Source: JAFGQU01 sp964483625
GTDB lineage: Bacteria > Omnitrophota > Gorgyraeia > Duberdicusellales > 4484-171
DNA: 47,015 nt
Direction: 5' to 3'
Assembly: GCA_964483625.1 (NCBI GenBank)
Contig: CAZABB010000013.1
Coordinates: 1-47,015, forward strand
The position numbers and the translations under genes are program-made. The notes under the pieces are model-generated. The model saw only the letters and a list, made by a program, of their open reading frames with translations. It did no database searches and was not told the origin of the DNA. Of the stretch, positions 24,019-31,789 are shown piece after piece. Position 1 is the first letter of the stretch; each line of letters starts with the position of its first letter.

Positions 24019-25812
24019 TCAGGCGCGAAACTGCAATTCGTAAAGCTTTTTATAGGTCGTACTGCTTTCCAAAAGCTGCACATGCGTACCTTCTTCGATG
24101 ATCCGGCCCCGATGCAGCACGACGATACGATCGGCATTCTGCACGGTTGCCAAACGATGAGCAATAACAAAAACAGTCTTCCCCTTCATCAGGTTATCGA
24201 AAGCGTCTCGAATCAAGCTTTCTGATTCGGAATCCAGATGGCTGGTCGCCTCATCAAGGATAAGAATCGGGGCTTGTTTGAGGATAGCCCGGGCAATCGA
24301 AATCCTCTGTTTCTCACCTCCGGAAAGCCGCACTCCCCGGTCTCCCATTTTCGTTTCAAACTGATCGGGAAATTTACTGATAAACTCATACGCGTGAGCT
24401 TTCTTGGCCGCATCGACAATGTCATCGAAATCGGCATCAAGCCTCCCGTAGGCGATATTCTCCCGTATGGTGCCGTTAAAAAGGATCATTTCCTGAGAAA
24501 CAATAGAGATAAGCTCGCGTAACGGCTTGAGGACGACATCCCTCACGTCAATACCATCAATACATATCCGCCCCTCGTCGACATCGTAAAACCGCGGGAT
24601 AAGATTCACGAAAGTCGACTTCCCCGCTCCCGAATGCCCCACCAGAGCGATAACCTCATGTCTTTTTACCCGCAAATTCACCCCGGAAAGAGCCTCCTCT
24701 TCGGACTCACCGTAACGAAAGGAAACGTTATCAAAGAGGATTTCATTGTCAAATTTCTTTAATTCAAACGCGCCGGGCTTCTCCTGAATAGGATTTTTTT
24801 CTTCCAGGACCTCATAAATACGGCTTGAAGCCGAAATGGCCTGCTGGTTGATGGAATGAACATTGGAAAGTTTTTTAAACGGCTTGATCAACGACATAAG
24901 CGACCCCAAAAAAAGACCGAACACACCGAACGAAAGCTTCCCGTCAATTACCTCCTTTCCCGCGACCAGGAGAATCCCGATCGCCGCGACCGAACCGACA
25001 AACTCCGTAAACGGAGAAAGCATCAGGGTCCGCTTGATTGTCTTTATCATATACTTATAGTATTGCATATTAATTTTCTCAAAACGTTGATTCTCATATT
25101 TTTCCCGACAAAACGCTTTGACGATATACGCCCCCTGAATGGTTTCGCTTAAGAGCGAATTCAAATCGGCCATCCGTCGCTGCACCTCAAATGTATCACG
25201 CTTTATACGTTTACTGATCTTGATAACGGGAAGCATAATCAGGGGAAATAGTACCAGGGAAATAAACGCCAGCTTCCAGTAAATGAAAAAGACCAGAAAC
25301 GTAAAGAGCACCACCTGCATCGACTGATAGATCAGGTCCGTCAGGCCATACGAAATAGCCTGCGTAATGAACATCACATCGGTGGTAATCCGCGAGATGA
25401 GCTCTCCCGTTCTCTTTTGCGCGTAAAAATCAAGGGGGAGATCATGCAGTTTGGCGTAAATTTTATTCCGGACATCCCGGATGCAGGCCTGTCCGACAAT
25501 ACTCATGAGATAATTCTGCATGAACATCGCGATGCCCTTAGCCAGAAAAAGAAACAGTACCACCACCGCCATTCCCTTTAATATAGTATACGGCGGGATA
25601 TCATTCAGCTTCCCGATCAATTCCATCAGAAACGGCGGCAATTTTGCCGGGACGACAATGTCCTTATTGGTCAAAACCCGGTCCGATAACGGCACGATCA
25701 TTCCCAGAGAAACACCGTTTAAAAGGGTGGAGACCCCCATACACAAAGCCGCCAGAAGAAGAATGGGAATATGGGGTTTGACGAATTTAAGCAGTTTTAG
25801 ATACTCTCGCAT
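24019..25812 (-). CDS. msbA: ABC transporter, MsbA-like lipid/lipid A flippase
   Basis: About 597 aa from the ATG at 25812. The N-terminal half has six membrane segments. The C-terminal ATPase shows Walker A GHSGAGKST, the Q-loop SIVSQEMILFNGTI, signature LSGGEKQR, Walker B ILILDEATSHLD and the switch His in VIAHRLAT. A longer reading from 25845 would add 11 residues, but those codons lie inside the apparent promoter. The divergent gnnA-lpxB pair supports a lipid A export role; other lipid or peptide substrates are possible. Confidence 0.92.
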   Translation of the reverse strand: MREYLKLLKFVKPHIPILLLAALCMGVSTLLNGVSLGMIVPLSDRVLTNKDIVVPAKLPPFLMELIGKLNDIPPYTILKGMAVVVLFLFLAKGIAMFMQNYLMSIVGQACIRDVRNKIYAKLHDLPLDFYAQKRTGELISRITTDVMFITQAISYGLTDLIYQSMQVVLFTFLVFFIYWKLAFISLVLFPLIMLPVIKISKRIKRDTFEVQRRMADLNSLLSETIQGAYIVKAFCREKYENQRFEKINMQYYKYMIKTIKRTLMLSPFTEFVGSVAAIGILLVAGKEVIDGKLSFGVFGLFLGSLMSLIKPFKKLSNVHSINQQAISASSRIYEVLEEKNPIQEKPGAFELKKFDNEILFDNVSFRYGESEEEALSGVNLRVKRHEVIALVGHSGAGKSTFVNLIPRFYDVDEGRICIDGIDVRDVVLKPLRELISIVSQEMILFNGTIRENIAYGRLDADFDDIVDAAKKAHAYEFISKFPDQFETKMGDRGVRLSGGEKQRISIARAILKQAPILILDEATSHLDSESESLIRDAFDNLMKGKTVFVIAHRLATVQNADRIVVLHRGRIIEEGTHVQLLESSTTYKKLYELQFRA

Positions 25813-25823
25813 AGATAGGGGGA

Positions 25824-25852
25824 ATTCTACCACATAGATTGACATTACTCAA
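25824..25852 (-). promoter_or_regulatory. Promoter of the msbA-like gene; near-leaderless
   Basis: On the minus strand TTGAGT (25847-25852), 17 bp, TAGAAT (25824-25829) preceded by TGG (extended -10). Only 11 bases separate the -10 from the ATG at 25812, and no Shine-Dalgarno fits. The transcript would start about 4-5 nt before the start codon. Confidence 0.6.
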
Positions 25853-25879
25853 GCTCTTTGCTAAGATACCTTTTCCTTC

Positions 25880-25923
25880 AAGATGCCTCTGAAAAAACAG
25901 GTAAAACCTATCAGAGGCATCTT
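25880..25923. promoter_or_regulatory. Perfect 13-bp hairpin in the msbA/gnnA divergent region
   Basis: AAGATGCCTCTGA (25880-25892) and TCAGAGGCATCTT (25911-25923) pair perfectly. A nested AGGT/ACCT stem sits in the loop. It lies 35 bp before gnnA and beyond the msbA -35. Because the genes diverge it is not an ordinary terminator. It is a 5'-leader structure for gnnA or a DNA operator. Confidence 0.6.
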
Positions 25924-25958
25924 TAAAGAAAAAGGGTAAAAGAGGACGTTAAAGACTT

Positions 25959-26861
25959 ATGAAAGCGGGAATTATCGGGATAGGAAATCTGGGCTCTATT
26001 CACCTGCGCATCTTGCGTCAAATGAAGACGATTAAAAAGATATACCTGGTCGATATCGACCCCGACAAACTTCACGCGCACCCGGAAGAAAAGTTTTCCG
26101 ACTATACCCAGCTGGCCGGTAAGGTCGACCTGGTCATCATCGCCGTCCCTACCAGCCTGCATTATCTTATCGCCAAATTCTTTCTCTCCCATCACATTCC
26201 CGTTCTCGTCGAAAAACCCCTGACGAACAGCCTGAAAGAAGCCCAATCGCTCATCCACATCGCTAAAAAGAAAAAGACCCTGCTTGAAGTCGGACACGTA
26301 GAACGGCATAATAACGCGCTGATCTCATCCAGAAAATTCATCTCCTCGCCCCGGTTCATTGAATGCCACCGGCTCAGCCCCTATCCCTGGCGATCCCTGG
26401 ATATCGGCGTTGTCCTGGACCTCATGATCCATGACCTGGACATCATTCTGGATATCGTCCGGGATAAGGTTAAACGAATCGAAGCCGTAGGGGTACGCGT
26501 ACTTTCGGACTACGAAGATATCGCCAACGCCCGTCTTACGTTCGCCAAAGGGTGTATCGCCAATATCACCGCGTCACGTATATCCAAGGAAAAACTTCGT
26601 AAATTCAGAATGTTTTCTCATAATTCTTATCTCTCTCTGGACTATGCCGATCAGAAAGCCGAGATTTACTACAAAAAGGGGCGTCACATCCAGAAACACG
26701 AATTACCGATCGAAAAAGGCGAATCCCTGCATAATGAAGACAAAGGATTCGTCAACGCGGTCAGACGCAAAACCTTTTCCCTTGCTTCCTGCAATAAAGC
26801 GATGGACGCTCTGGCTCTCGCCCTGAAAATACAGAAAACAATCGCCAAAACCGTACAATGA
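25959..26861 (+). CDS. gnnA: Gfo/Idh/MocA-family dehydrogenase, probable UDP-GlcNAc 3-dehydrogenase (GnnA)
   Basis: 300 aa. Rossmann GIIGIGNLGSIH at residues 4-15, the family EKP (VLVEKPL), then VGHVERHNNA and DIGVVLDLMIHDLDIIL, a pattern typical of GnnA-like members. GnnA oxidises C3 of UDP-GlcNAc so that GnnB can aminate it, giving lipid A with amide-linked acyl chains. In Acidithiobacillus gnnA-gnnB lie near lpxA/lpxB. Here the gene overlaps lpxB as ATGA, which supports that role. gnnB is not in view. Family assignment is firm; the substrate is inferred. Confidence 0.8.
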   Translation: MKAGIIGIGNLGSIHLRILRQMKTIKKIYLVDIDPDKLHAHPEEKFSDYTQLAGKVDLVIIAVPTSLHYLIAKFFLSHHIPVLVEKPLTNSLKEAQSLIHIAKKKKTLLEVGHVERHNNALISSRKFISSPRFIECHRLSPYPWRSLDIGVVLDLMIHDLDIILDIVRDKVKRIEAVGVRVLSDYEDIANARLTFAKGCIANITASRISKEKLRKFRMFSHNSYLSLDYADQKAEIYYKKGRHIQKHELPIEKGESLHNEDKGFVNAVRRKTFSLASCNKAMDALALALKIQKTIAKTVQ

Positions 26862-27994
26862 AAAAAATCGTATTTGTCGCGGGAGATAAATCGGGAGACC
26901 TGTACGCCGCAAGATTAAGCCAGAAATTAAAAGCCTTTTACGGTGACACACTGGAAATTTATTCTTTTGCCGGCGACTCACTCGCCCAACACTCAACACA
27001 ACTCATCAATCTTGTCGAGCATTCGGTTTCAGGGCTCGTAGAGGTCGTCCGCCATTTCAAAGATATCCTCGCGACGTTTTCCCAAACGGTATATGATATC
27101 AACCGCGTCAAACCCGACCTGGTTATCCTGGTCGATTTTCCCGACTTCAACCTGCATCTGGCGAAAAAACTCCACGGACAATTCCGTCTTTTTTACTATA
27201 TCAGCCCCCAGGTATGGGCCTGGCGCAAAAACCGCATTTATCAGATCAAACGCTATCTGGAAAAAATAATCGTTTTATTCAGATTTGAAGAAAAACTCTA
27301 CCGCAGGGCAGGCCTGGACGCGGTCTGCTTCGGACATCCTCTCCTGGAGGCAATCCCGCAGAAATTCCAAGCTCCCTCTGCTCGGCAAAAAACCAAAACA
27401 ATTCTTTTTTTGCCGGGATCGCGACGCAACGAAATAAGAAAACATCTACCGGTCATGATGGCGGCAAAAGAAATCATCGCCCATAGCCTTCCCCACCATA
27501 CGTTCAAGATCATCCGGCCGGAAAATATCCCTGAGGATTTTTACAGCCGCATTCATCCCGTTTCAATCCCCATTGTCGAACATTCCTACCCCGAACTGTC
27601 AGGAGCCGAATTCATCATCGCTTCCTCAGGTACCGCGACGCTTGAAATCGCGATCTTAGGTATTCCGTTTCTCATCATGTACAAAGTAAACTGGCTGACG
27701 TGGCTGATTTTGAAAAACATCGTCCACATCCGTTTTATCGGCATGCCCAATATTATCGCTCAAAAAGAAGTCGCCAGAGAATTCATCCAGAACCAGGCGA
27801 CTGCCGGTAAGATCGCCCGGCATACGATCGAGATGGTCTCCCACCCCCAAAAACTATCTCAGGCCGAAGAAGAACTGAAAACCCTTACCGAACATCTCAA
27901 ACCCGAAGACGCCCTCACTCAAACCGCGCATTATCTGGGGAGAAGTCTGGGACTCAAACAAAGTCACACGCCACACGACACACGTCACACGTAA
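26858..27994 (+). CDS. lpxB: Lipid-A-disaccharide synthase
   Basis: 378 aa GT19 glycosyltransferase joining UDP-diacylglucosamine and lipid X. Seen: FVAGDKSGDLYAARL at the N-terminus, LVDFPDFNLHLAKKL, YYISPQVWAWRKNRI, FLPGSRRNEIRKHLP and ASSGTATLEIAI. The last ten residues (SHTPHDTRHT) are encoded by the GTCACACG repeat arm and are not part of the LpxB fold, so the original stop has been replaced by repeat sequence. Cotranslated with gnnA. It marks the organism as LPS-bearing. Confidence 0.96.
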   Translation: MKKIVFVAGDKSGDLYAARLSQKLKAFYGDTLEIYSFAGDSLAQHSTQLINLVEHSVSGLVEVVRHFKDILATFSQTVYDINRVKPDLVILVDFPDFNLHLAKKLHGQFRLFYYISPQVWAWRKNRIYQIKRYLEKIIVLFRFEEKLYRRAGLDAVCFGHPLLEAIPQKFQAPSARQKTKTILFLPGSRRNEIRKHLPVMMAAKEIIAHSLPHHTFKIIRPENIPEDFYSRIHPVSIPIVEHSYPELSGAEFIIASSGTATLEIAILGIPFLIMYKVNWLTWLILKNIVHIRFIGMPNIIAQKEVAREFIQNQATAGKIARHTIEMVSHPQKLSQAEEELKTLTEHLKPEDALTQTAHYLGRSLGLKQSHTPHDTRHT

Positions 27995-28078
27995 GCCTGC
28001 TCACACAGGCAGTTTGTCATTTATCACACGTGCTTGTTCTTTTACATGTGACCTTGTGACTTTGTGACCTTGTGACGT
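27962..28078. repeat. GTCACA-arm inverted repeat at the lpxB/mnmG convergence, coding on both sides
   Basis: Left arm 27962-27991 (GTCACACG, CCACACGACACACG, GTCACACG) and right arm 28045-28078 (other strand: GTCACAAG, GTCACAAA, GTCACAAG, GTCACATG) face each other. Between them are a GCCTG/CAGGC hairpin (27995-28010) and an internal ATCACACG word. The arms encode the C-terminal tails of lpxB and mnmG. Confidence 0.7.
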
Positions 28079-29895
28079 GGTTTTTTCCGGGTTTTGACGA
28101 TGCAGGCGTAGATGATCATAACGGCGGCCGGAGTCATGCCGCTGATACGCAACGCTTCGCCTAACGTCGCGGGCCGGAATTTTTTAAGTTTTTCCCTGAT
28201 TTCGTGAGAAAGGGAAGGAATCTTTTCGAAACAAAATCCGGCCGGAATTTTAACCTGATCCATATCTTTCAATTCACCCGCGGCACGGGCTTCACGCCTG
28301 AAAAAAGTTTCATATTTCACCCGGATCTCTATCTCTCTGGCCAGTACCGGATCGGTAACCTTTTCTTTAAGAGAAGAGGCAATATCCGTGAAAGAAACCT
28401 CGGGCCTTTTCAAATATTCAAAAAGGCTGATCTTTTTCCTCTGATCCACCGTTATCATTGTTTTTCGCATCGAACGGATACTTTTCTGCACCGTCTGTTT
28501 TCTGGCCTCTACTATTTCTAACTCTTTTTTGTCGGCTAACCCCATGGCGACGGCGGCCTCAAGCAGACGCATGTCCGCGTTTGATTCCCGCAGCCTCAGG
28601 CGAAATTCCGAACGGGAGGTAAACATGCGGTACGGTTCGTCGGTTCCGCGTGAGGTCAAATCATCGATTAATACCCCGATCAACGCCTCCTGGCGTCCCA
28701 GGATAAACGGCTTCATATTCTTCACGCTCAATGCCGCGTTGATACCGGCAATAAGCCCCTGGGCCGCGGCTTCTTCATATCCGGTCGTACCGTTAACCTG
28801 GCCGGCAAAATAGACTCCGTTTACCTTTTTGCTTTCTAAGGTAGGGTAGCATTGCCGGGCATCGATAACCCCATGCTCTATTCCGTATCCGGGACGAATC
28901 AGAACGGCATGCCTTAGCCCCGCAATGCTCCGGATAAATTCGGCCTGGACTTCCAAAGGCAACGAGGTGGAAATTCCATTAGGGTAAATCTCAAGAGAAT
29001 CCCATCCTTCAGGCTCAATAAATATCTGATGCCGGTCTTTATCTTTAAACCGGACGATTTTGTCCTCCAGGGAAGGACAATAGCGTACACCGCGCGAGGT
29101 AATCTTTCCTGAATAGAGTGGTGAATATTTGAGATTACGCCGAATAATACGGTGAGTTTTCTCATTGGTATGCGTAATATAACAACTGAGCTGGGCCTCA
29201 GGAACCTCCCTGGTATGCCGGGAAAACGGTTCGACATCATACTCAGGCTTCTGCTCAATCATCTCGGTAGTATCGACAGACGCCGCATCAAGACGGGCAC
29301 AGGTGCCGGTCTTAAAATGCTTCATCTTCATCCCCATTTTTTTTATACTTTTAAACAGGTCGTCACAAGACAGCTCGTACAACCTGCCTCCCGGGAAACT
29401 CTCCAGCCCGATATGAATCAGACTCTTTAGAAACGTCCCGGCGCAAACGATCACTTTCTTCGCCCGGATACGATGGCCGAAGTTGGTAACGATTCCGGTT
29501 GCTTTTCCGTTTTTAACGAGAATATCCTTTACCTGGCCGGTAAAAATCTCAACGTTCTTCTGCTTTTGAATCAAACCGCGGGCGATGAGAGGATACCGGA
29601 AAAGATCCACCTGAGCCCGCGTTGCCCAGACCGCTTTCCCTTTACTTTTATTCAGCCGCCGGTACCCCAACGCGCAGGCATCGGCAAGACGACCGATACA
29701 GCCGCCTAAAGCGTCTACTTCACGCACAAGATGTCCTTTAGAAACTCCTCCCACGGCGGGATTACAGGAAAGAGCCCCGATGGCATCGGGATTTAACGTA
29801 ACAAGCATTACCCCCACGCCCAGCCGGGCTGCCGCATGAGCGGCTTCTATTCCGGCATGACCTGCTCCGATAACAATAATGTCGGGATTCTTCAT
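28042..29895 (-). CDS. mnmG: tRNA uridine-34 5-carboxymethylaminomethyl modification enzyme MnmG
   Basis: About 617 aa FAD enzyme acting with MnmE on wobble uridines of tRNAs. Seen: DIIVIGAGHAGIEAA, NPAVGGVSKGHLVRE, RYCPSLEDKIVRF, PGYGIEHGVIDARQCYP and FAGQVNGTTGYEEAAAQG. I chose the ATG at 29895, preceded by AAGGAA. Upstream codons to 29961 begin with TTG almost at the transcription start. The final PRHKVTKSQGHM is encoded by the GTCACAAG repeat arm. mnmE is not in the window. Confidence 0.96.
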   Translation of the reverse strand: MKNPDIIVIGAGHAGIEAAHAAARLGVGVMLVTLNPDAIGALSCNPAVGGVSKGHLVREVDALGGCIGRLADACALGYRRLNKSKGKAVWATRAQVDLFRYPLIARGLIQKQKNVEIFTGQVKDILVKNGKATGIVTNFGHRIRAKKVIVCAGTFLKSLIHIGLESFPGGRLYELSCDDLFKSIKKMGMKMKHFKTGTCARLDAASVDTTEMIEQKPEYDVEPFSRHTREVPEAQLSCYITHTNEKTHRIIRRNLKYSPLYSGKITSRGVRYCPSLEDKIVRFKDKDRHQIFIEPEGWDSLEIYPNGISTSLPLEVQAEFIRSIAGLRHAVLIRPGYGIEHGVIDARQCYPTLESKKVNGVYFAGQVNGTTGYEEAAAQGLIAGINAALSVKNMKPFILGRQEALIGVLIDDLTSRGTDEPYRMFTSRSEFRLRLRESNADMRLLEAAVAMGLADKKELEIVEARKQTVQKSIRSMRKTMITVDQRKKISLFEYLKRPEVSFTDIASSLKEKVTDPVLAREIEIRVKYETFFRREARAAGELKDMDQVKIPAGFCFEKIPSLSHEIREKLKKFRPATLGEALRISGMTPAAVMIIYACIVKTRKKPRHKVTKSQGHM

Positions 29896-29971
29896 CATAT
29901 TCCTTGGCGCCTTGACCGACGAAGGTTTTACCTGTTTTTCTGAATACTTCACCGGCGGCAAAATTACCTCA

Positions 29972-30000
29972 ATTATATATTTGATTTTAAATTAATTCAA
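29972..30000 (-). promoter_or_regulatory. Promoter of mnmG
   Basis: On the minus strand TTGAAT (29995-30000), 17 bp, perfect TATAAT (29972-29977). It predicts a leader of about 70 nt before the ATG at 29895. Confidence 0.7.
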
Positions 30001-30069
30001 TGGTAATATATATTGTGGTATATGACCCGTGGAAGTAATATATCTAGTGATTACCCTGGTGGTCTGTTA

Positions 30070-30753
30070 ATGGATGCAAAAAGATATTCACCTTCGTTCT
30101 CTCCTTCGGACATCAAAAGATTGGAAGAAGCTTTTCTCGATAACTCCCATCGGAATAAGAAATCTCCCGGTCATCGGAAATTCCCTCACCTCCCTCTGAT
30201 TATTATTCTTGCCTTGATCCTTGCCCTGATCGCGGTATATTTCAAATTCTCGGTAATCGTGGTCCCCAAAATGTCGCACCCGGAAGTGAGCCTGTTGAAT
30301 ACTCGCTACCTTGAATCCATTTCCCTGATCAGCAAGGAAGGAAAAATCCAGTTTGCGCAAGGAATTATTTACCTGCCGCTTCTGCCGGGAACTCCACAAG
30401 GATTCGTGATCGGCATTAAGAAACCTCTGGATCTGGAGAAAAACGATATCTACCTGGAGGGGACCTTCCTGGAAGGGTCCTCGGCAAAGGACTTCGTAAG
30501 GGTAAAAGCGATCATCCGCGACGATAAATTCTTCTCCAATGCCGTCTTGCCCCTGGAAACAAAGATAGAAACCGCGACCGACAATCCCGCCGAAAGACTG
30601 ACCACACTTAAACTTGATTTCAAAAGCGCATCACAACCTCACATGAATCTATCCCGAATCACTCAAATACGATTTGAATTTTACAATCCCCGCAATACAC
30701 CTGTCTCATTATTAATTAAAGAAATTAAGGTGATGAGAAAGGAGGACGAATGA
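30070..30753 (+). CDS. Single-pass membrane protein of unknown function, partner of the ParA-CBM gene
   Basis: About 227 aa from the ATG at 30070 (MDAKRYSPSF); an in-frame upstream ATG at 30013 would add 19 unlikely residues. A basic cytoplasmic stretch (about 15-42) is followed by one membrane segment (PLIIILALILALIAVYF, about 42-60). A beta-rich outer domain follows, with the RFEFYNPRNTPVSLLIKEI ending reminiscent of carbohydrate-binding-type sandwich folds. No family recognised. It overlaps the ParA-CBM start as ATGA, so the two are made together and may form a membrane-cytoplasm pair. Confidence 0.8.
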   Translation: MDAKRYSPSFSPSDIKRLEEAFLDNSHRNKKSPGHRKFPHLPLIIILALILALIAVYFKFSVIVVPKMSHPEVSLLNTRYLESISLISKEGKIQFAQGIIYLPLLPGTPQGFVIGIKKPLDLEKNDIYLEGTFLEGSSAKDFVRVKAIIRDDKFFSNAVLPLETKIETATDNPAERLTTLKLDFKSASQPHMNLSRITQIRFEFYNPRNTPVSLLIKEIKVMRKEDE

Positions 30754-31772
30754 AAGTTGTATCTATACTCAACCAGAAAGGTGGGTGTGGAAAAACAACA
30801 ACGGCAGTCAACCTTGCCTACGCGTTAAACAAACAGGGTTATAAAACTCTCTTGATCGATTTTGACCCTCAGGCGCACACAACATTTTCTTTGGGGATCG
30901 TCCATGTCCTGGGAGCACCTGACCTGTTGGAGAACTACCTCCAAACTCATGTAACCGGATTCGACCAATTCCTGACCCAGCGTGATCAAAATCTGTTCGT
31001 CATTACCTCCTCCATCGGATTAAGCGCAATCGAACACAAACTGTCCTCCCGGGACGATAAGTTGTTTATTCTCTATAAACTGCTCACCCGGTACGCGTCT
31101 CAATATGAATACTGCGTTATCGATTGCCCGCCTAATTTAGGCGTATTGACCTTAAACGCTTATTTTTCCTCCAACTACGTCATCGTGCCATTGACCAATT
31201 GCGATTTTTCGCTTAAAGGCACCGAAACTCTCAACCAGATCATCGACATGACTCAGGACCTCGTCCCGGCGGCACCGGCTATCTATTATTTATTCACGCA
31301 ATATGATAAACGGTTTAAATATTCGATAAATTTCCGCGATAAGATCAAGATACTCCTGAAAGAAAAACTGATGAATACGGTCATCCGGACCAACATCAGC
31401 CTCCGGGAAGCGGCCGCGGGAGGCCAGACGATTTTTGAATACAAACCGTACGCGCGCGGCGCTCAGGATTACTACGCGTTAGCCCAAGAGCTCAGCAATC
31501 TTACCAAAGAGCAAAAATGGACCAGGTTTACACTCAAAGGAAGAAACTATAAGAATGTATACGTGGTGGGAGACTTCAATCAATGGAAGAAATCAGAAAT
31601 GTTTAAAATGCGCCGCATGGATCCGGAAACCTGGTGCATCAATATCCCGTTGAAAAAGGGAACCTACAGCTATAAATTCTGCGCCGACGAAACCTGGCAC
31701 GCCGATCCGTTCAACACGACCCAGGAAGACGACTCCTTTGGAGGGAAAAATTCTATCCTGAATATCGACTAA
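30750..31772 (+). CDS. ParA/Soj-type ATPase fused to a C-terminal glycogen-binding (CBM48/AMPK-beta) domain
   Basis: 340 aa. Residues 1-250 are a ParA ATPase: deviant Walker A KGGCGKTT (10-17, signature Lys10), LLIDFDPQAHTT, and Walker B YCVIDCPPNLG. Residues about 258-339 are an early-set glycogen-binding module. VVGDFNQWKK carries Trp279, YSYKFCADETW carries Lys309 and Trp316, and HADPFN follows; these match the glucan-contacting residues of AMPK-beta. No ParB is nearby, so chromosome segregation is unlikely. Positioning of a glucan-bound body or polysaccharide machine is an inference. The Shine-Dalgarno AAAGGAGG is strong. Confidence 0.88.
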   Translation: MKVVSILNQKGGCGKTTTAVNLAYALNKQGYKTLLIDFDPQAHTTFSLGIVHVLGAPDLLENYLQTHVTGFDQFLTQRDQNLFVITSSIGLSAIEHKLSSRDDKLFILYKLLTRYASQYEYCVIDCPPNLGVLTLNAYFSSNYVIVPLTNCDFSLKGTETLNQIIDMTQDLVPAAPAIYYLFTQYDKRFKYSINFRDKIKILLKEKLMNTVIRTNISLREAAAGGQTIFEYKPYARGAQDYYALAQELSNLTKEQKWTRFTLKGRNYKNVYVVGDFNQWKKSEMFKMRRMDPETWCINIPLKKGTYSYKFCADETWHADPFNTTQEDDSFGGKNSILNID

Positions 31773-31789
31773 TTCTCTTTCCACCGAGG

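Noticed and set aside
25813..25845. Longer N-terminus for the msbA-like protein
   Set aside because: The extra codons lie between the -35 and -10 of a good promoter, so they are unlikely to be transcribed from it.
30750..31772. Chromosome or plasmid partition locus
   Set aside because: Although the ATPase is ParA-like, there is no ParB gene, no parS-like repeats and no replication gene nearby, and the protein has a carbohydrate-binding domain.
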